NCBI GenBank assembly: GCA_013368375.1
Contig: JAACJP010000033.1
Span: 1 to 64,000 of the forward strand
From: Tricholomella constricta
Taxonomy: Eukaryota; Basidiomycota; Agaricomycetes; Agaricales; Lyophyllaceae
Direction: 5' to 3'
DNA: 64,000 nucleotides
Shown here: positions 20,801 to 32,417 of the stretch, one piece after another
How positions within the stretch are numbered: position 1 is the stretch's first letter
Layout: each line of letters starts with the position of its first letter
Position numbers and translations under genes: made by a program
Notes under the pieces: generated by a model
The model's database searches: none
Seen by the model: the letters and a program-made list of their open reading frames with translations, nothing else
Told to the model about the DNA's origin: nothing

Positions 20801-22157
20801 AAACATGTAGCAGGGATCGCCACGCAAGTCCACCACGAACGTCACTTACACAACCTCAATGAGCAGAACAACAAGGCTCAAGCTTGAGCGAATGAAGCCT
20901 TGCCTCCCACTCCACCTGAGCAGCACCACCACATCTCTGAAGAAACACAACACAAGGTCCCAATTGCGGGTTGGATAGGGGGTATCGAAGAGGATCCAGC
21001 TTTGAAGGTGTGTAAGCCTCGTTTTTATGACCCCTACGTATTACTGAAATCCGATGCAGGACTTCCTCCCGCGCCTCAAAGATCATCTTCTCGGTCGCCT
21101 TTTGGGTAATCCCGATGCTGGCGACGAACCGGAATATACACCAGCAGACCGTGCAACTATCATCATCAACAAAAACCGAATCTTTCGCCACCACGTCATG
21201 CGTATTAACTACACTACCTACGACCTTCGGCGGGATCAAGACTCCATCAACCCGCAAACTCACCCTGATATCATGGTTTTGTCTGGGGAAACCGACGCAA
21301 ACACCGGCGACCCGCATCCCTATTGGTACGCAAGGGTGATTGGAATTTTTCATGCCCAGGTCCTCCATCTCGGCCCTCAGTCGAAATCGTCAGGGCTTCA
21401 GTCCATGGAGTTTCTTTTTGTACGCTGGTTCGGTCGCGATCTGGATTATTCTGCAGGCTGGAAGGCAAAGAAAATGCATCGGATAGGCTTCATGGGTGAA
21501 GGTAACAACCCATTTGGCTTTTTGGATCCACAGCACATCGTCCGAGGGGTTCATCTTATCCCTGCTTTTGCTCACGGGAAAACACATGACATCCTGGGTC
21601 CTTCAAAGATTGCACGGCCATTCAGTCAGACAGACAATGACTGGCTCTATTTTTATGTTAATATGTAAGGTTTCTTATTACTGGCAATGTTGCAATTCAT
21701 CTGCTGACGAGAGACTCGGAGTAGGTTTGTTGACCGTGATATGGTCATGAGATTCCGTGGCGGTGGTGTCGGTCACAAGTCAACTCGAGAGGCGACCGAC
21801 TTGTTCAAGAATGATCGCGATCCACTCGACATCAAGCATTGTGGATGGAAACGGCCCAACAATCCTGCGGAGCAACAACCTGAGGCAGAGGACGACGATG
21901 ACAACACCTTGGCACCGGAAGCGCTCGATAACCCTCCAGACATCGAGGATGATAGCGATGGGGACGACAAATTCAGCGATGATGACGATGAGGCAGGCGA
22001 AGAGAGTTCGGATGAAATCGGCGATGATGATGACAAAGAAGGCGATGAGGGGGACGAGGATGACTGGGAGGAAGAGGAGATCGATCCCGACCGTGATGAG
22101 GAAGAGAGAGACGGTCCCATGGGTGATATGGAGATGCTTGGGTATGCAGAACTTTGA
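17830..22157 (+). pseudogene. Plavaka-family DNA transposase, nine exons, one in-frame stop
   Basis: Exons join in frame at 17830-19236, 19285-19511, 19560-19809, 19859-20025, 20081-20186, 20250-20693, 20747-21007, 21060-21664 and 21725-22157, giving about 1299 codons. The N terminus has a C2HC finger (CPGCPRIFDNGRGYANHKRRC). The core has conserved pieces VAYIPKLGDDIQEFY, CPCPRCATL, APDLLHEFELGVWK, RDFEDILQ and GELEHRRVKRFYPRVHKG. A strongly acidic Asp/Glu tail closes it. This is the CACTA-related Plavaka transposase of Agaricomycetes, which would excise and insert the element. A TGA at 20885-20887 interrupts the frame after NNKAQA, and coding sequence continues for about 390 codons. Everything else looks intact, so decay is recent, or the stop is suppressed or a sequencing error. 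No terminal inverted repeats were found by eye. Confidence 0.85.
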
Positions 22158-23919
22158 CGAGGTCTGGATTTTTCGAGACACCTCTGTACCATCCATGCAT
22201 CTTAATACTGCTTCGTCGTGGACTCTCCTGTGTCGTGAGCCTGTGTATGACCTTTACAATAGTGAGACAGCATTTAGAAAATAGGCAAATAAGAACGTAC
22301 TATGTTGACAATGATAAACATCCCAGCGTCTTTGTACCGTGGCGGCCCTGCCCACCATCATACTACATTTACCGCTCGCCCACCATCTCGCCCCTCCGCG
22401 ACGGCATCGCAAATTCGGCCTCCCTCGTGCCCACCCCCCCTCATGCTCTCGCTTTTGAGGATGAGCGATGAGACAAGTGACGGGGACACCCTCCTGGACT
22501 CAGACTCAGATTCGCTGGTCCCGTCACTCTGCGGCGGAGCGCGCTGACACTTATTCATACACTTCTTCAGGTCCCCCATCTCCCTATCAAAATCCGTCCA
22601 GAGGCCTGACGCTTCCCGCCCCAGATGCTGAGGAGGAGAACCATGCCTGCCGTCGAGGATCGTGCTCCGAGGGCAGATTTGCCACACACAAGAGCCTTCT
22701 CATGTGAAGGGCACAAATGCCACTGTCTTAAACACGAGGGGAGAGGAGAGTTGAACGTTTGAGCAGGTGCTTCCGGTAAACCTGTCATGCTCTTGATTCA
22801 GTAAAAACAGATACTAGATGACGGCTTGTACACACCGTAATTCTCTAAAGCCATTGGCATATACAAGTTATAAATCAATGCCAACACACAGACATTCTGC
22901 ACTCTCATTCACCCATATTGGGCTGCAAAGTTTGTGCATCTTTGAGTTCTGCATTCACCTTTATAAGGCTGCAACAAGAACACAAAGGTCGAGCGTGTGT
23001 TGGGAAAATGTTACGTGCCCTAAAAAATTTGTTTTAAACCAATTACATAATCGTTTCATTGCGTGACCTGGCGTGACGTATAGTCTAGAGTCCCACGTCA
23101 ACTTTGAACCAAGTGAGCTCGGACTCGTTGCTTAGTTTACAAGACCCACTACCTAAAGGTAGCGGGAATACTGATATTTTTTGTCTTATAAATCCCCAAT
23201 CCCTCCTATGCATGGTCTATAAATACGAGGTCCTCTTCATGCATACTCGGTAGATATTCTACTTCTGGATACAAGATTTTGACGTCGTTGCATCGGTAAC
23301 AATGGCCGCTATAGGACATGGATAAGGACTGAATTTATTATCTTGACATACACGCGCAATGAATTTTCTTTACAACCATATATGACCGGTAAAATTCTGC
23401 CCAGGATATTCATCGAGGGAAAATATATGGATGCTCGACGCCTCTCGGAAATCGAACATGCCTCGCAATATAAGGAGATAAAACATACCTGTCACGTTAC
23501 ATCCGACCAAATTCTATGGATCAAATGAGCCTTTTTGCTGATGGTATAGGCAGGACAAGGACGAGGACTTGAGGAGAAGGCTGAACCGCAGAGGTGGCCA
23601 AAGTCAAACTGCTCGAGTCCCACACAGCGTGCATAAAGGCATTTCCCCAAGGTAAACAAAACTTAAAAGAGACGAGGCCAATGGTCCTCGTAATCTAAGC
23701 TGGCGAGGGAGAGATGACTTTGTATATCGGCTACCTTGCCAAACCAAACGCTACACCAAAGAAAAGAAAAGAAAAAAAATTGGGTCGGGTGTTATGTTCC
23801 GCGTACACAGGTAAACAACTGACATCGTATTCACGTGCCTGGCTTAAGAGCCCGGAACTAGAATAAACTTCAGGCAGTCGCTCACTCCTCCACCGTTTTT
23901 TACCTGCCAACCCCTCACA
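22158..23919. other. 3' flank of the Plavaka unit and upstream region of the next gene
   Basis: No gene was recognised. A Pro/Ser-rich 81-codon frame at 22302-22547 lacks family features. The hairpin repeat copy 2 is at 23143-23169, and TATAAA-type motifs are near 23187 and 23218. The last 150 bp are pyrimidine-rich before the ATG at 23920. Confidence 0.6.
23143..23169 (+). repeat. Hairpin repeat, copy 2
   Basis: Arms CCCACTACC and GGTAGCGGG flank TAAA with one mismatch in the stem. It has the same orientation and flanking GA...AAT as copy 1 at 13428-13452. The two copies are 9.7 kb apart and bracket the LINE relic and the Plavaka unit. Confidence 0.8.
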
Positions 23920-25338
23920 ATGTCTATTGCACACGGTATCCGCACTCTAGGAATTCTCGGCGCCGGCCAGATGGGCACAGGTATCGCACTGGTTGCGGCT
24001 CTTCGTGCCAAAGTGCCTGTTCTTCTCCACGACCGCTCTCCGGATCAGGTAAAGAAAGGTCTCTCGCTCATGGACAAGCTCCTTGAGAGGGATGTCGCGA
24101 AAGGGCGTATCACAAGTGAGCAGTCAAAAGAGGCAAGAGACCGCGTCACCGTTGTGGACGGCGATGTCGGAGTAAAAGGACTTCGAGATGTTGACATGGT
24201 TGTCGAGGTATGTATACTGTACGTTATAACACCTTCTGTCGACATTAACCCGTATATAGGCGGTCTCCGAAAACCTGTCTTTGAAGCAGTCGATATTCGC
24301 ATCGTTCGCGGCAGAACTCAGGCCAGATGCTATCCTCGCCACAAATACCAGTTCGATCAGCATCACGAAAATAGCTGCCTCTGCAGTTCCTGCAAACACA
24401 AGTCCGGCAAGTGAGGAAGGAAAGAAGAGCGCAGGACGTGTCGTTGGTATTTGAGTTTCAGTTCTGGCCTTTTGAGCTATGAAATATGACGTCGTCATCT
24501 TCTAGGACTTCACTTTTTCAACCCGGTCCCAGTCATGGTATGTTCTCATTTATGTCAACGGATAGCGCGTTGACGTTTCCATATGTGTAGAAACTTGTCG
24601 AACTAATCTCGGCACTCCAAACAACACCGGAAACATTAGACAGAGCACGCGCATTCGCTGTTGCGTGCGGAAAAGGTCAGCCTTTTGACACACTCTATTA
24701 TTCCCTGACTCACCGGGCCATTCAAAAACAACAGAAGTCACAACTTCGAAAGACGTCCCGGGCTTTGTTTCCAATGCGCTGTTGATGCCTTTCATCAACG
24801 AGGTATACTACATTCATTCATAATCATTGCAGGAAGCCTTGACCAATTTTATAGGCCATCATGTGTTTAGAGAAGGTTGATCTTGTTATTCTATCCAGCT
24901 CCATACTCTAATGACACATGTTGTCCTTTAACAGGGAACGGCAACCCGTGAGGATATTGACACCACCCTCAAATTGGGGATGAACCATCCCATGGGCCCA
25001 TTACAACTAGGTATGTTATTCTATATATACGTACCCCGTGGTTTCACCACGTTCCCATCTTTACTGTCAATAACCACAACTCAACCTTTTCTTTTTACAG
25101 CTGACTTGTACGTGTCGATAATGCTGAACGTGCCTCAAACTCATGGCTTGTATTATCCCACACACGGATATTTAAATCGTGCAGCATTGGCCTTGACACT
25201 TGCCTTGCCATTCAGCAAACCTTATATGAAGGTACCCGTGATTCGAAATACCGACCAAGCGTCCTTCTCGAACGCATGGTTGACGCGCAGTGGTACGGAA
25301 GGAAAAATGGGAAGGGATTTTATGAATACAACAATTAA
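23920..25338 (+). CDS. 3-hydroxyacyl-CoA (3-hydroxybutyryl-CoA) dehydrogenase
   Basis: Nine exons join in frame: 23920-24207, 24260-24446, 24506-24537, 24591-24675, 24735-24802, 24855-24875, 24935-25010, 25101-25107 and 25185-25338, giving 305 residues. The N terminus is an NAD-binding Rossmann fold with [13 protein letters not shown]. The family signature [15 protein letters not shown] and the C-terminal domain ([50 protein letters not shown]) are complete. The enzyme oxidises or forms 3-hydroxyacyl-CoA with NAD(H), probably in fatty-acid or butyrate metabolism. No targeting peptide was obvious. Exon 8 is only 7 nt but is needed for the ADFIGLD motif. The exon 6 donor GTTGAT is weak. Start choice is the first ATG of the frame and keeps the glycine loop about 15 residues in, as in the family. 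Confidence 0.9.
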
Positions 25339-25598
25339 TGTGGTTTTTGGGGGTCAGAGTAAATGCACAAATTACCCAAAATCACGGAGCGTCCCGAGAT
25401 CACGAAAGAACTTGTTAAACGGAGCATTGAGTTGCTCATCGGGTGGCGGACCGGACCCTGGAAAAATGTATTCAGGTTGCCTGTCACCGAATAGGCTGTC
25501 TCTGCTTCTTACCCATTTAGCGTCAAACCACGCGTCGGGTTCATCTCGTCAACTTTGTCTTCAGCTACCATTGCAGAAGCTCATCGAAGCCTTTGAAC

Positions 25599-28467
25599 AT
25601 GTCTGGACCTCAGAGGGTTCAAATCCTCGGCCAACCTCTCGACACCGTCTCTTCCTCGAGCTCCTTTGTAGACATGGACAGTAGACAAGAAGAGCGAACT
25701 GCGCTCCTCGACAGCATGAATGAACCAGAAGACAGACGTTATGGCAGTATGGCATCATCGGCGACTGGTGAGTACAAATTTAACATGCTCCCAGAGGCTT
25801 TTAAAGAAGCCTCTGCTGGAGCGCTCTTGACCTGCCACTCAGACTGCTACTCTTTCTGCCCAGATCCAGATACGAAGAATGAGCAGTCAGCGCTTGCAAG
25901 AAAGATCAAGTACTATATCCCATCGTTTGCATGGTTGCCGAACTATAATGCGTCTTTGTGAGGATCCTGTGTATGCTGCACCTTTCTGGCCGTTGAAAAT
26001 ATCTAGGCTTGGGGGAGATGTCCTCGCAGGAATTACCGTGGCGAGCATGCTCATTCCGCAGTCCGTCAGTTACGGGACGTCTCTCGCAAAGCTTAATCCT
26101 CTGACTGGATTGGTAAGTTGATTCCGCTCATGTGAGGATGATCACCCAAACTCATATACTCAAAGTTCTCGGCCTCAATCCCTGGCATTGTATATGCCTT
26201 CCTTGGGACATCCCGCCAGCTTAACGTTGCCCCAGAAGCAGCGTTAAGTCTGCTGCTTGGGCAGGCCATCACTGAGATTCGACATGATACGCCAGGTGAT
26301 GAGGGGACGTCAGACGCTCTGGGTATCGGCGTATCCACTATCATCACTCTTCAGGTGTGAAAATTGAACTCCTACCGGCGCATACATAACTCAGAACGAC
26401 CGTATAGGTCGGCTTGATCACCTTCCTGCTGGGATTCTTCAGGCTGGGGTTCATCGATGTCGTCCTCAGCCGAGCCCTTCTGCGAGGATTCATTACGGCT
26501 ATCGCTGTCGTGATTATGATGTGTGCCCGTCTTTCCTGCCCTAATTATACCGACTAATGAGAATGTACCAGTGAACAGCTTATCCCGATGTTTGGCCTTG
26601 TCGCGCTCCAGCGCATCGCCCAACCAGAAACAACGCTCGACAAATTACTCTTCATAGTCGAGAACGCCTTTACTCACTCAAACACTCTGACAACGGTCAT
26701 CAGCTTCACCGCTCTCCTGGCTCTAGTCGTTTTCCGGAACGGCAAGAATTTATTCAAGAGGTATTGGTGGATTTACCGGTTACCAGAAGTCCTGATCGTC
26801 GTTGTTGCGTCCACATGTAAGTGATATCGTCACCTTCAGGCTGCCGTGGTTTTATATGATTTCTCAGTCTTGTGTTCAAAATTGCGCTGGGACAAAGACG
26901 GTGTTGATATCCTTGGAGCGGTACCTGTCGCAACAGGAGAATCCCTTATTCAATTTCCTGTTCGGGCTGCCAACCTCAAGTATCTTCGACGAACCACCTC
27001 GACCGCGGTGTAAGTTTAAAGGTGTCCGTACAACGTGCACCTCGCTGACACCTGTTTATTCAACGTTTTGAAACAGTTTGATTTCCATCGTCGGTTTCCT
27101 GGATAGTATCGTCGCAGCTAAACAGAATAGTGCCCGTTTCGGGTACGGTATCAGTCCCAACCGTGAGCTGGTTGCTCTCGGCGTGGCGAATCTCGCTGGT
27201 TCCTTCATCCCTGGCACCCTACCGGCTTATGGTTCCATTACTCGGTACGTTCAGTGTACTACTTGAGCCGATGGACTATCCACCAACTTCGCTTTCGACA
27301 GTTCCCGGATCAATGGTGACGTGGGCGGACGCACACAAATGGCCTCTCTTGTATGCTCGGCCGTCGTCCTTCTCGCGACTTTCTTCCTCTTGCCATGGCT
27401 GTTCTTCTTGCCAAAATGCGTCTTGGCATCTATGTGGGTACTCGACTCCCCGATATGTCTACCCAACAGCTCACGATAATCTAGCATCTGCCTGGTCGTA
27501 TTTTCTCTCCTGGTCGAGACTCCTCACGACGTTATGTACTACTGGAGGTGCGTTCCCAAGTTTATGTTATTCCCTTGTGCTGAGTGACGACGTAGAATGG
27601 GTGCATGGATTGACCTGTCACTCATGTCGTTGACTTTCGTCTTTTCCATCGTTTGGAACGTCGAAGTCGGCGTTGTGGTCAGCCTGATCATCTCCTTGCT
27701 TCTTGTTGTACATCGATCCTCGAGGGCACGTATGACAATCCTCGTGAGTAGACCAGTGTTTGTCGTCATGCTTGCCTTCTGAGTCGTGATGCGCGTATAG
27801 GGTCGTATTCCAGGGACTGATCGATGGAAGCCCATCAGCGACAACCCAGAGGCAGAGGAGAACGTAGCCGGAGCACTGATTATTCGCATTCGCGAGAACC
27901 TGGATTTCGGTTTGTCTTCCGTCGACACAGCTTTGTCACATGTTCTGATTTTGCTTGTCCCATGTAGCTAACACCGCTCAGCTCAAAGGTCTGCCACAAT
28001 TCGGTCTTCGTTTGTGAATGTCTCTCCTCATTTTGTATCCCAGAACGTTTGCGCAGACTGGAATTGTACGGCGTTCACAAGAGCCATCCATCGGAGGACC
28101 CGCGCCGACAGGAGGCATCGGTGCTCGTGTTCCACTTGGCGGACGTAGAGACAATAGATGCCTCGTGAGCTTCAGGATCCATCTTTCCATCGCCTCATGC
28201 TGATTCCTTCTCCCCCCGTCCCGCAGTGCTGCCCAGATCATGTTGGAACTTCTGGAAGAGTACCTGGTGGGTTATTTAATTCTTGGCCTCGGAGTAGTCA
28301 TTCCTCATTCACGTTTATAGAGTCGCGGCGTCGGCTTGTACATCACCCATCTGACGCCAGGCCCCCGCGAAACCTTCTCGAAAGCCGGCATCGTCGAACT
28401 TTTGGGCGCCGACGCATTCCGAGAAAATGTCGCTGACGCTATTGCCCTCGTTGAGGGATCACGCTGA
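25599..28467 (+). CDS. SulP-family anion (sulfate) transporter with STAS domain
   Basis: The gene starts 260 bp after the dehydrogenase stop, on the same strand, and has about a dozen short introns. Reading across them gives a hydrophilic N terminus, then IPSFAWLPNYNASLLGGDVLAGITVASMLIPQSVSYG, the family's first membrane signature. Further membrane segments follow (SASIPGIVYAFLGTSRQLNVAPEAA, VGLITFLLGFFRLGF, LISIVGFLDSIVAAK, VANLAGSFIPGTLPAYGSITRSRIN). The C-terminal cytosolic STAS domain contains VLVFHLADVETIDASAAQIM and RGVGLYITHL. SulP proteins move sulfate or related anions, usually with protons. The substrate cannot be told from sequence. The gene is complete with stop TGA at 28465-28467. 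Exon edges were not all fixed to the base. Confidence 0.85.
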
Positions 28468-28620
28468 TTCACATCGTGCTTTCGGAATGGTTCCTTGCAA
28501 CAATCGGATACTGATTTAGATCATCTTCCACGCCGTTCATGTTCACGAAAATTTACGACTTCGTACTCAGTAATATTTACACATCTTCCTAGCCCACTCT
28601 GCATATTTCCAATCGTCACA

Positions 28621-29289
28621 CTATGTCTTCCATGCAAACGCTCTCACAGGCGATCCGTCGCACCCATCGAGATTGAGCGGGACAAGAGCAATATGGTTCT
28701 GACCATCAAGTGCGGAAAGGTTGGTCAAATTCTCAGCGATGATGCCGCCAGCACCCAGAATCACTTCGTGTGCACCAAATCCCTGCCCCCCACCGACGCC
28801 CTGGTACGGTGTCTCGTCGGGGCTGAGCGCGTCCACGCCGACGATATGCACGCCCCTCTCAACGATCCGCTCGGCCGCATCGCGTGCAAGGAAAGGGTGC
28901 TCATAGTATTTCGGCGAACCCCAATGGGCCGACCAACCAGTGTGCAGAAGGAGGATGACGCCGGGGGACATGCGGTCCGCGGATGCCTCGATGTCCGCCC
29001 AGATGATCATCTGGCGATTTTGGAGGTTACGCTGCGTCAGATCGACGACGACGAGGGGCCCAAAGAGCGAGGGGAGGGGTATCTGGTCGATAGTTTTGCC
29101 GTCGGCGAAGAAATGCGATGGCGCATCGATGTGTGTGCCAGTATGTGTGCCCATGGTAAGGCCGTGGACGCTGTATCCGTCTTTGGCTACGGTGGCGCAT
29201 GGGCTGCAGGTGAATGGGGGGTCATCTGGATATATCTGGACATCGGAGTCGAGTTTGTGGGAGAGATCGACTATGTTGCTGGGATCCAT
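28621..29289 (-). CDS. Cyclase-family (kynurenine formamidase-like) metal hydrolase
   Basis: The single-exon frame encodes about 222 residues from MDPSNIVDLSH. An upstream in-frame ATG at 29322 would add MDGWMDAVGT, coded by a CATC microsatellite, so the internal start at 29289 is preferred. The hallmark HxGTHxDxPxH appears as GTHTGTHIDAPSHF, the metal-binding site of the cyclase/KynB family. LSHKLDSDVQIYPDDPP is the usual N-terminal strand and VVDLTQR the next. Members hydrolyse N-formylkynurenine in tryptophan breakdown or act on other amides and esters; the exact substrate is not determined. It is convergent with the SulP gene, with 153 bp between the stops. Confidence 0.8.
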   Translation of the reverse strand: MDPSNIVDLSHKLDSDVQIYPDDPPFTCSPCATVAKDGYSVHGLTMGTHTGTHIDAPSHFFADGKTIDQIPLPSLFGPLVVVDLTQRNLQNRQMIIWADIEASADRMSPGVILLLHTGWSAHWGSPKYYEHPFLARDAAERIVERGVHIVGVDALSPDETPYQGVGGGQGFGAHEVILGAGGIIAENLTNLSALDGQNHIALVPLNLDGCDGSPVRAFAWKT

Positions 29290-29303
29290 GTCAGTCCCCA
29301 CGG

Positions 29304-29330
29304 CATCCATCCATCCATCCATCCATCCAT
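29304..29330 (+). repeat. CATC microsatellite at the cyclase 5' end
   Basis: Uninterrupted CATC/CCAT units cover about 27 bp. They overlap the codons of the optional N-terminal extension of the minus-strand cyclase gene. Confidence 0.85.
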
Positions 29331-30126
29331 TATCGATTTATTGATCGATCTTATCGGTACCCCAAAATCGACGCGCATGGTCCGTGCGCGGGCGCTTGGT
29401 ATATAAGAAACATCCGGGCATACTTGATTCCTTACCACTCTGGCCTTTTGGCTTAGATCAAGTGTAGTATCTGTTCTTAATAGTTTAACCACTATTATGG
29501 AGGCACCGCCTCCATTCTTGGTTATCTTATTTTTGCCGCCCTTGTCCCCTGTGCTCTGCTTGCAACACGGGGGCGCGATGACCTTGCTGCTGCACTCCTG
29601 GCTTGCGTCGTCGGGGGATCTCCCTTCTTTCTTTTTGCTGGAACTTTGAAGCCCGTCCTTTGACGTGGCATTGAATTCTAGCAAATGGATTGTTGTGGAC
29701 TTATATTATATGCCTTATTGTACGGCGGCTGACCTATACTCTGATGTAATAATAGAATCACTTGTCTTCATCTGGTTGCGTCTCTTAAAGTAAGGATACG
29801 TGTTTGATGCCACAGAATCTACTGTTGCCCGGTTTGGTATTGCGCAGCAGGGTTGACATTTTGGTACACCATCAATTTCCTCAAGTCGTGCTGCGATAAC
29901 GCTGGCCATTTACATACAGTTTGAGTGCAGGGTGCCGCTGTACTTACGTGCACAACTCTGACTTCTCTAGTTCTTGAAGGGATTCCGTCTCACTCCCGAA
30001 CATGAGGCGGCGTTGAGTCGGGACGTGACGTGGGTCCGGGCTTGCGCGTCCCACCAAACAGACGTCAACAAAGCCCCATTATCAGCGGAAACGGGGTCCA
30101 GTGTCCCCATGTCTCCTTCTCCCATC
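29331..30126. other. Intergenic region without recognisable gene
   Basis: This is the divergent upstream region between the cyclase (minus) and the subtilase (plus). Short frames carry no family features. Confidence 0.6.
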
Positions 30127-31811
30127 ATGACTACATTCGCAAAGTGGTCGCTCGTCGCCATATCCTTAGTCTCGTCTGCGAGCGCGACGCCACTCTCCAC
30201 GTCCCCCCATCATGCTCCGTCATATAATTCACCCCTAACGCTGGCACCTCTCGTTATGAACGACCATCCCCATGGCACGCTCAACAATTCCTACATTGTT
30301 ATGCTCAAGCGCGATCTGCCCCAATCTTTGAAGGCGAATCATTTCAACTTCCTGCAGATGGCTCACGACGAAGACCCTCTTCTCGCACCTAACTCCGGTA
30401 TTCAGCAGGTGTATGACGGGCACCAAATCTCTGGCTATGCGGGGCACTTCTCAGATGCTGTCGTGCAGCGGATACGGGCAATGCCAGAAGTAGCGTATGT
30501 CGAGCAGGACCAGATTGTTCGTACTATGGCTGTCCAGAAGTCCGCGCCTTGGGTGAGTCCCTTCCCAACACTGGTCTTGTGATCGCTCAATGGCTGACAC
30601 ATGTGACAACCAGGGGCTTGCGCGAATCAGCCATCGTCCTCGGCTCACCTTTTCCACATTTACCAAGTACGAGTATGATCCATCCGGGGGCGAGGGCGTC
30701 GACGTCTACGTCGTCGACACTGGCATCAACATCCACCATGCCGAATTTGAGGGCCGCGCGTCCTGGGGAAAGACTGTTCCCCAGAATGATGTCGATGAGG
30801 ACGGTAACGGCCATGGCACACATTGCGCAGGCACTATTGCTTCTCGCAAGTACGGTGTTGCCAAGAAGGCAAATGTCATCGCCGTCAAGGTCCTCGGCTC
30901 GAACGGAAGTGGTTCAATGTCCGATGTCGTAGGTGGCGTCGTCTGGGCTGCGACCCAGGCCAAGGCCAAGGCTGACGCCCATGCCGCTCTACAAGCCAAA
31001 GGGCAGAAGTCAAACCATGTTGGCTCCGTTGCAAACATGAGTCTCGGTGGAGGCAAATCTAAAGCCTTGGACGATGCCGTCAACAGGGCAGTCGAATCTG
31101 GACTCCATTTTGCCGTTGCTGCGGGTATGTCGAAATGTTTTCGATTCTCGATACCGATGTGTTCCGATCACTTACCTTCTCGCTGTATCAAGGCAATGAT
31201 AACCGGGACGCGTGCCAGTATTCCCCCGCTGCAGCTGAGAAGGCCGTCACTGTTGGTGCATCGACGCTCGGCGATGAGCGTGCATACTTCTCCAACCATG
31301 GATCATGCGTTGACGTATTTGCTCCTGGTATGTCTTCTTCCTTGCATTATCTATGGAAACTCACTCATTTATGGCAGGCTTGAACATTCTCTCCACTTAT
31401 ATCGGTTCGACTTCTGCGACTGCCACTCTTTCGGGTACCTCTATGGCCTCTCCTCATACTGCTGGCCTCCTCGCGTACCTGCTCTCCATCTATCCATCCT
31501 CCAAGTTCAACCCCTCCTTTGACAAGGAGGACAACCTCCTCTCTTTGACCCAGCCCCAGCAGCCGTTCGTCCTCTCCTCAACGGTCTATACTGTCGCACA
31601 TGCCGCACTTCCCCGCTGGGTTTCCGCCTTCCTTCCGTCACCCGCTCTCGCGGATTCCATCGGGATGACCGCCCCTGTTCCCGGGCGCCCCAAGCTCTCA
31701 CCTCTCCACCTGAAGAAGGCTCTATTGGATCTGTCGAGCCGTGGTCTGCTCACTGACCTCCCTCCTCAGACTGTCAACTTGTTGATCTACAATAACGCGA
31801 CCTCGTCATGA
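30127..31811 (+). CDS. Subtilisin-like serine protease (S8, cerevisin/proteinase K type)
   Basis: Four exons (30127-30552, 30614-31124, 31193-31327, 31378-31811) encode 501 residues. A signal peptide covers about the first 20 residues ([17 protein letters not shown]). An inhibitor I9 propeptide follows ([12 protein letters not shown]...[26 protein letters not shown]). The catalytic triad is present: Asp in VYVVDTGIN, His in [11 protein letters not shown] and Ser in [12 protein letters not shown]. The C-terminal [28 protein letters not shown] resembles the ending of vacuolar proteinase B. It probably works in the vacuole or outside the cell after propeptide removal. All active-site residues are intact. 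A downstream GATE-independent function cannot be told. Confidence 0.92.
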
Positions 31812-32417
31812 ACTCTGCTCCGCTAGCGTAATATTGTCATGTGTTATATATATTTCATCTCCTTCATGTGTGTAATATAGCCTTTGCAATTGAACGACAC
31901 TATATATAAACTTCGTGCTTGATGATAAGCAGCCGCGTTCAATAGAGCCGCAGGGTCGGAGCGGATACTTTGAAAGTCGAAAGATGTGGTTTGCAATCAT
32001 GAAAGTGTGCGGCTTCGGTGGAGTCTGGACTAAAGATATACACGTTACTAGGAGCAACGTAACGCATTGTGGAAACCGTCGAATCTAGGCTCCTGGTTTG
32101 TGTAAGGCCCTGCTCGGGAGCCCGTCTGAGTCACGTAGGGGGTAGCTCAACGTCAGCTTGCTAACAACTGTTTCACGTTCTTCTGAGCATTGTGAACTAA
32201 ATATCTTCGTGGCTCGTGTACTCCCATCCACACTAGTACTGCTGTTCATAGCGTTGTCCCCTCTCTACCACAGCTAATTAATCTATACATTGTGGTTTTT
32301 CCCCCATTCAACCCTCTGATCAAGAGAGACGAGCTTTGAAGAGTAAAAACGCTTCCTTATCAAGGAATGCTGATGTGTGCAACTGACGCCGTAACTCCAA
32401 TCGCCGCAGTCACTATC

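Noticed and set aside
21773..22200. Long minus-strand open frames opposite the last Plavaka exon
   Set aside because: They are the antisense of a GAT/GAC/GAG-rich acidic tail, which leaves the other strand free of stops. The plus-strand exon joins in frame and fits the family.
15440..23100. Search for terminal inverted repeats just outside the two Plavaka-unit genes
   Set aside because: I compared the flanks left of 15618 and right of 22157 by eye and saw no convincing inverted match. A computed comparison could still find short or diverged ends.
13428..23169. Terminal inverted repeats of the Plavaka element formed by the two hairpin repeats
   Set aside because: The copies are in direct orientation, and the segment between them also contains a LINE relic and a truncated gene, so they do not define the transposon ends.
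24550..24798. Minus-strand frame inside the dehydrogenase gene
   Set aside because: It crosses exons and introns of the plus-strand gene, whose exons join in frame with conserved motifs.
28495..29406. 303-codon plus-strand frame opposite the cyclase
   Set aside because: It is the antisense shadow of the cyclase gene, whose minus-strand product has the full metal-binding motif.
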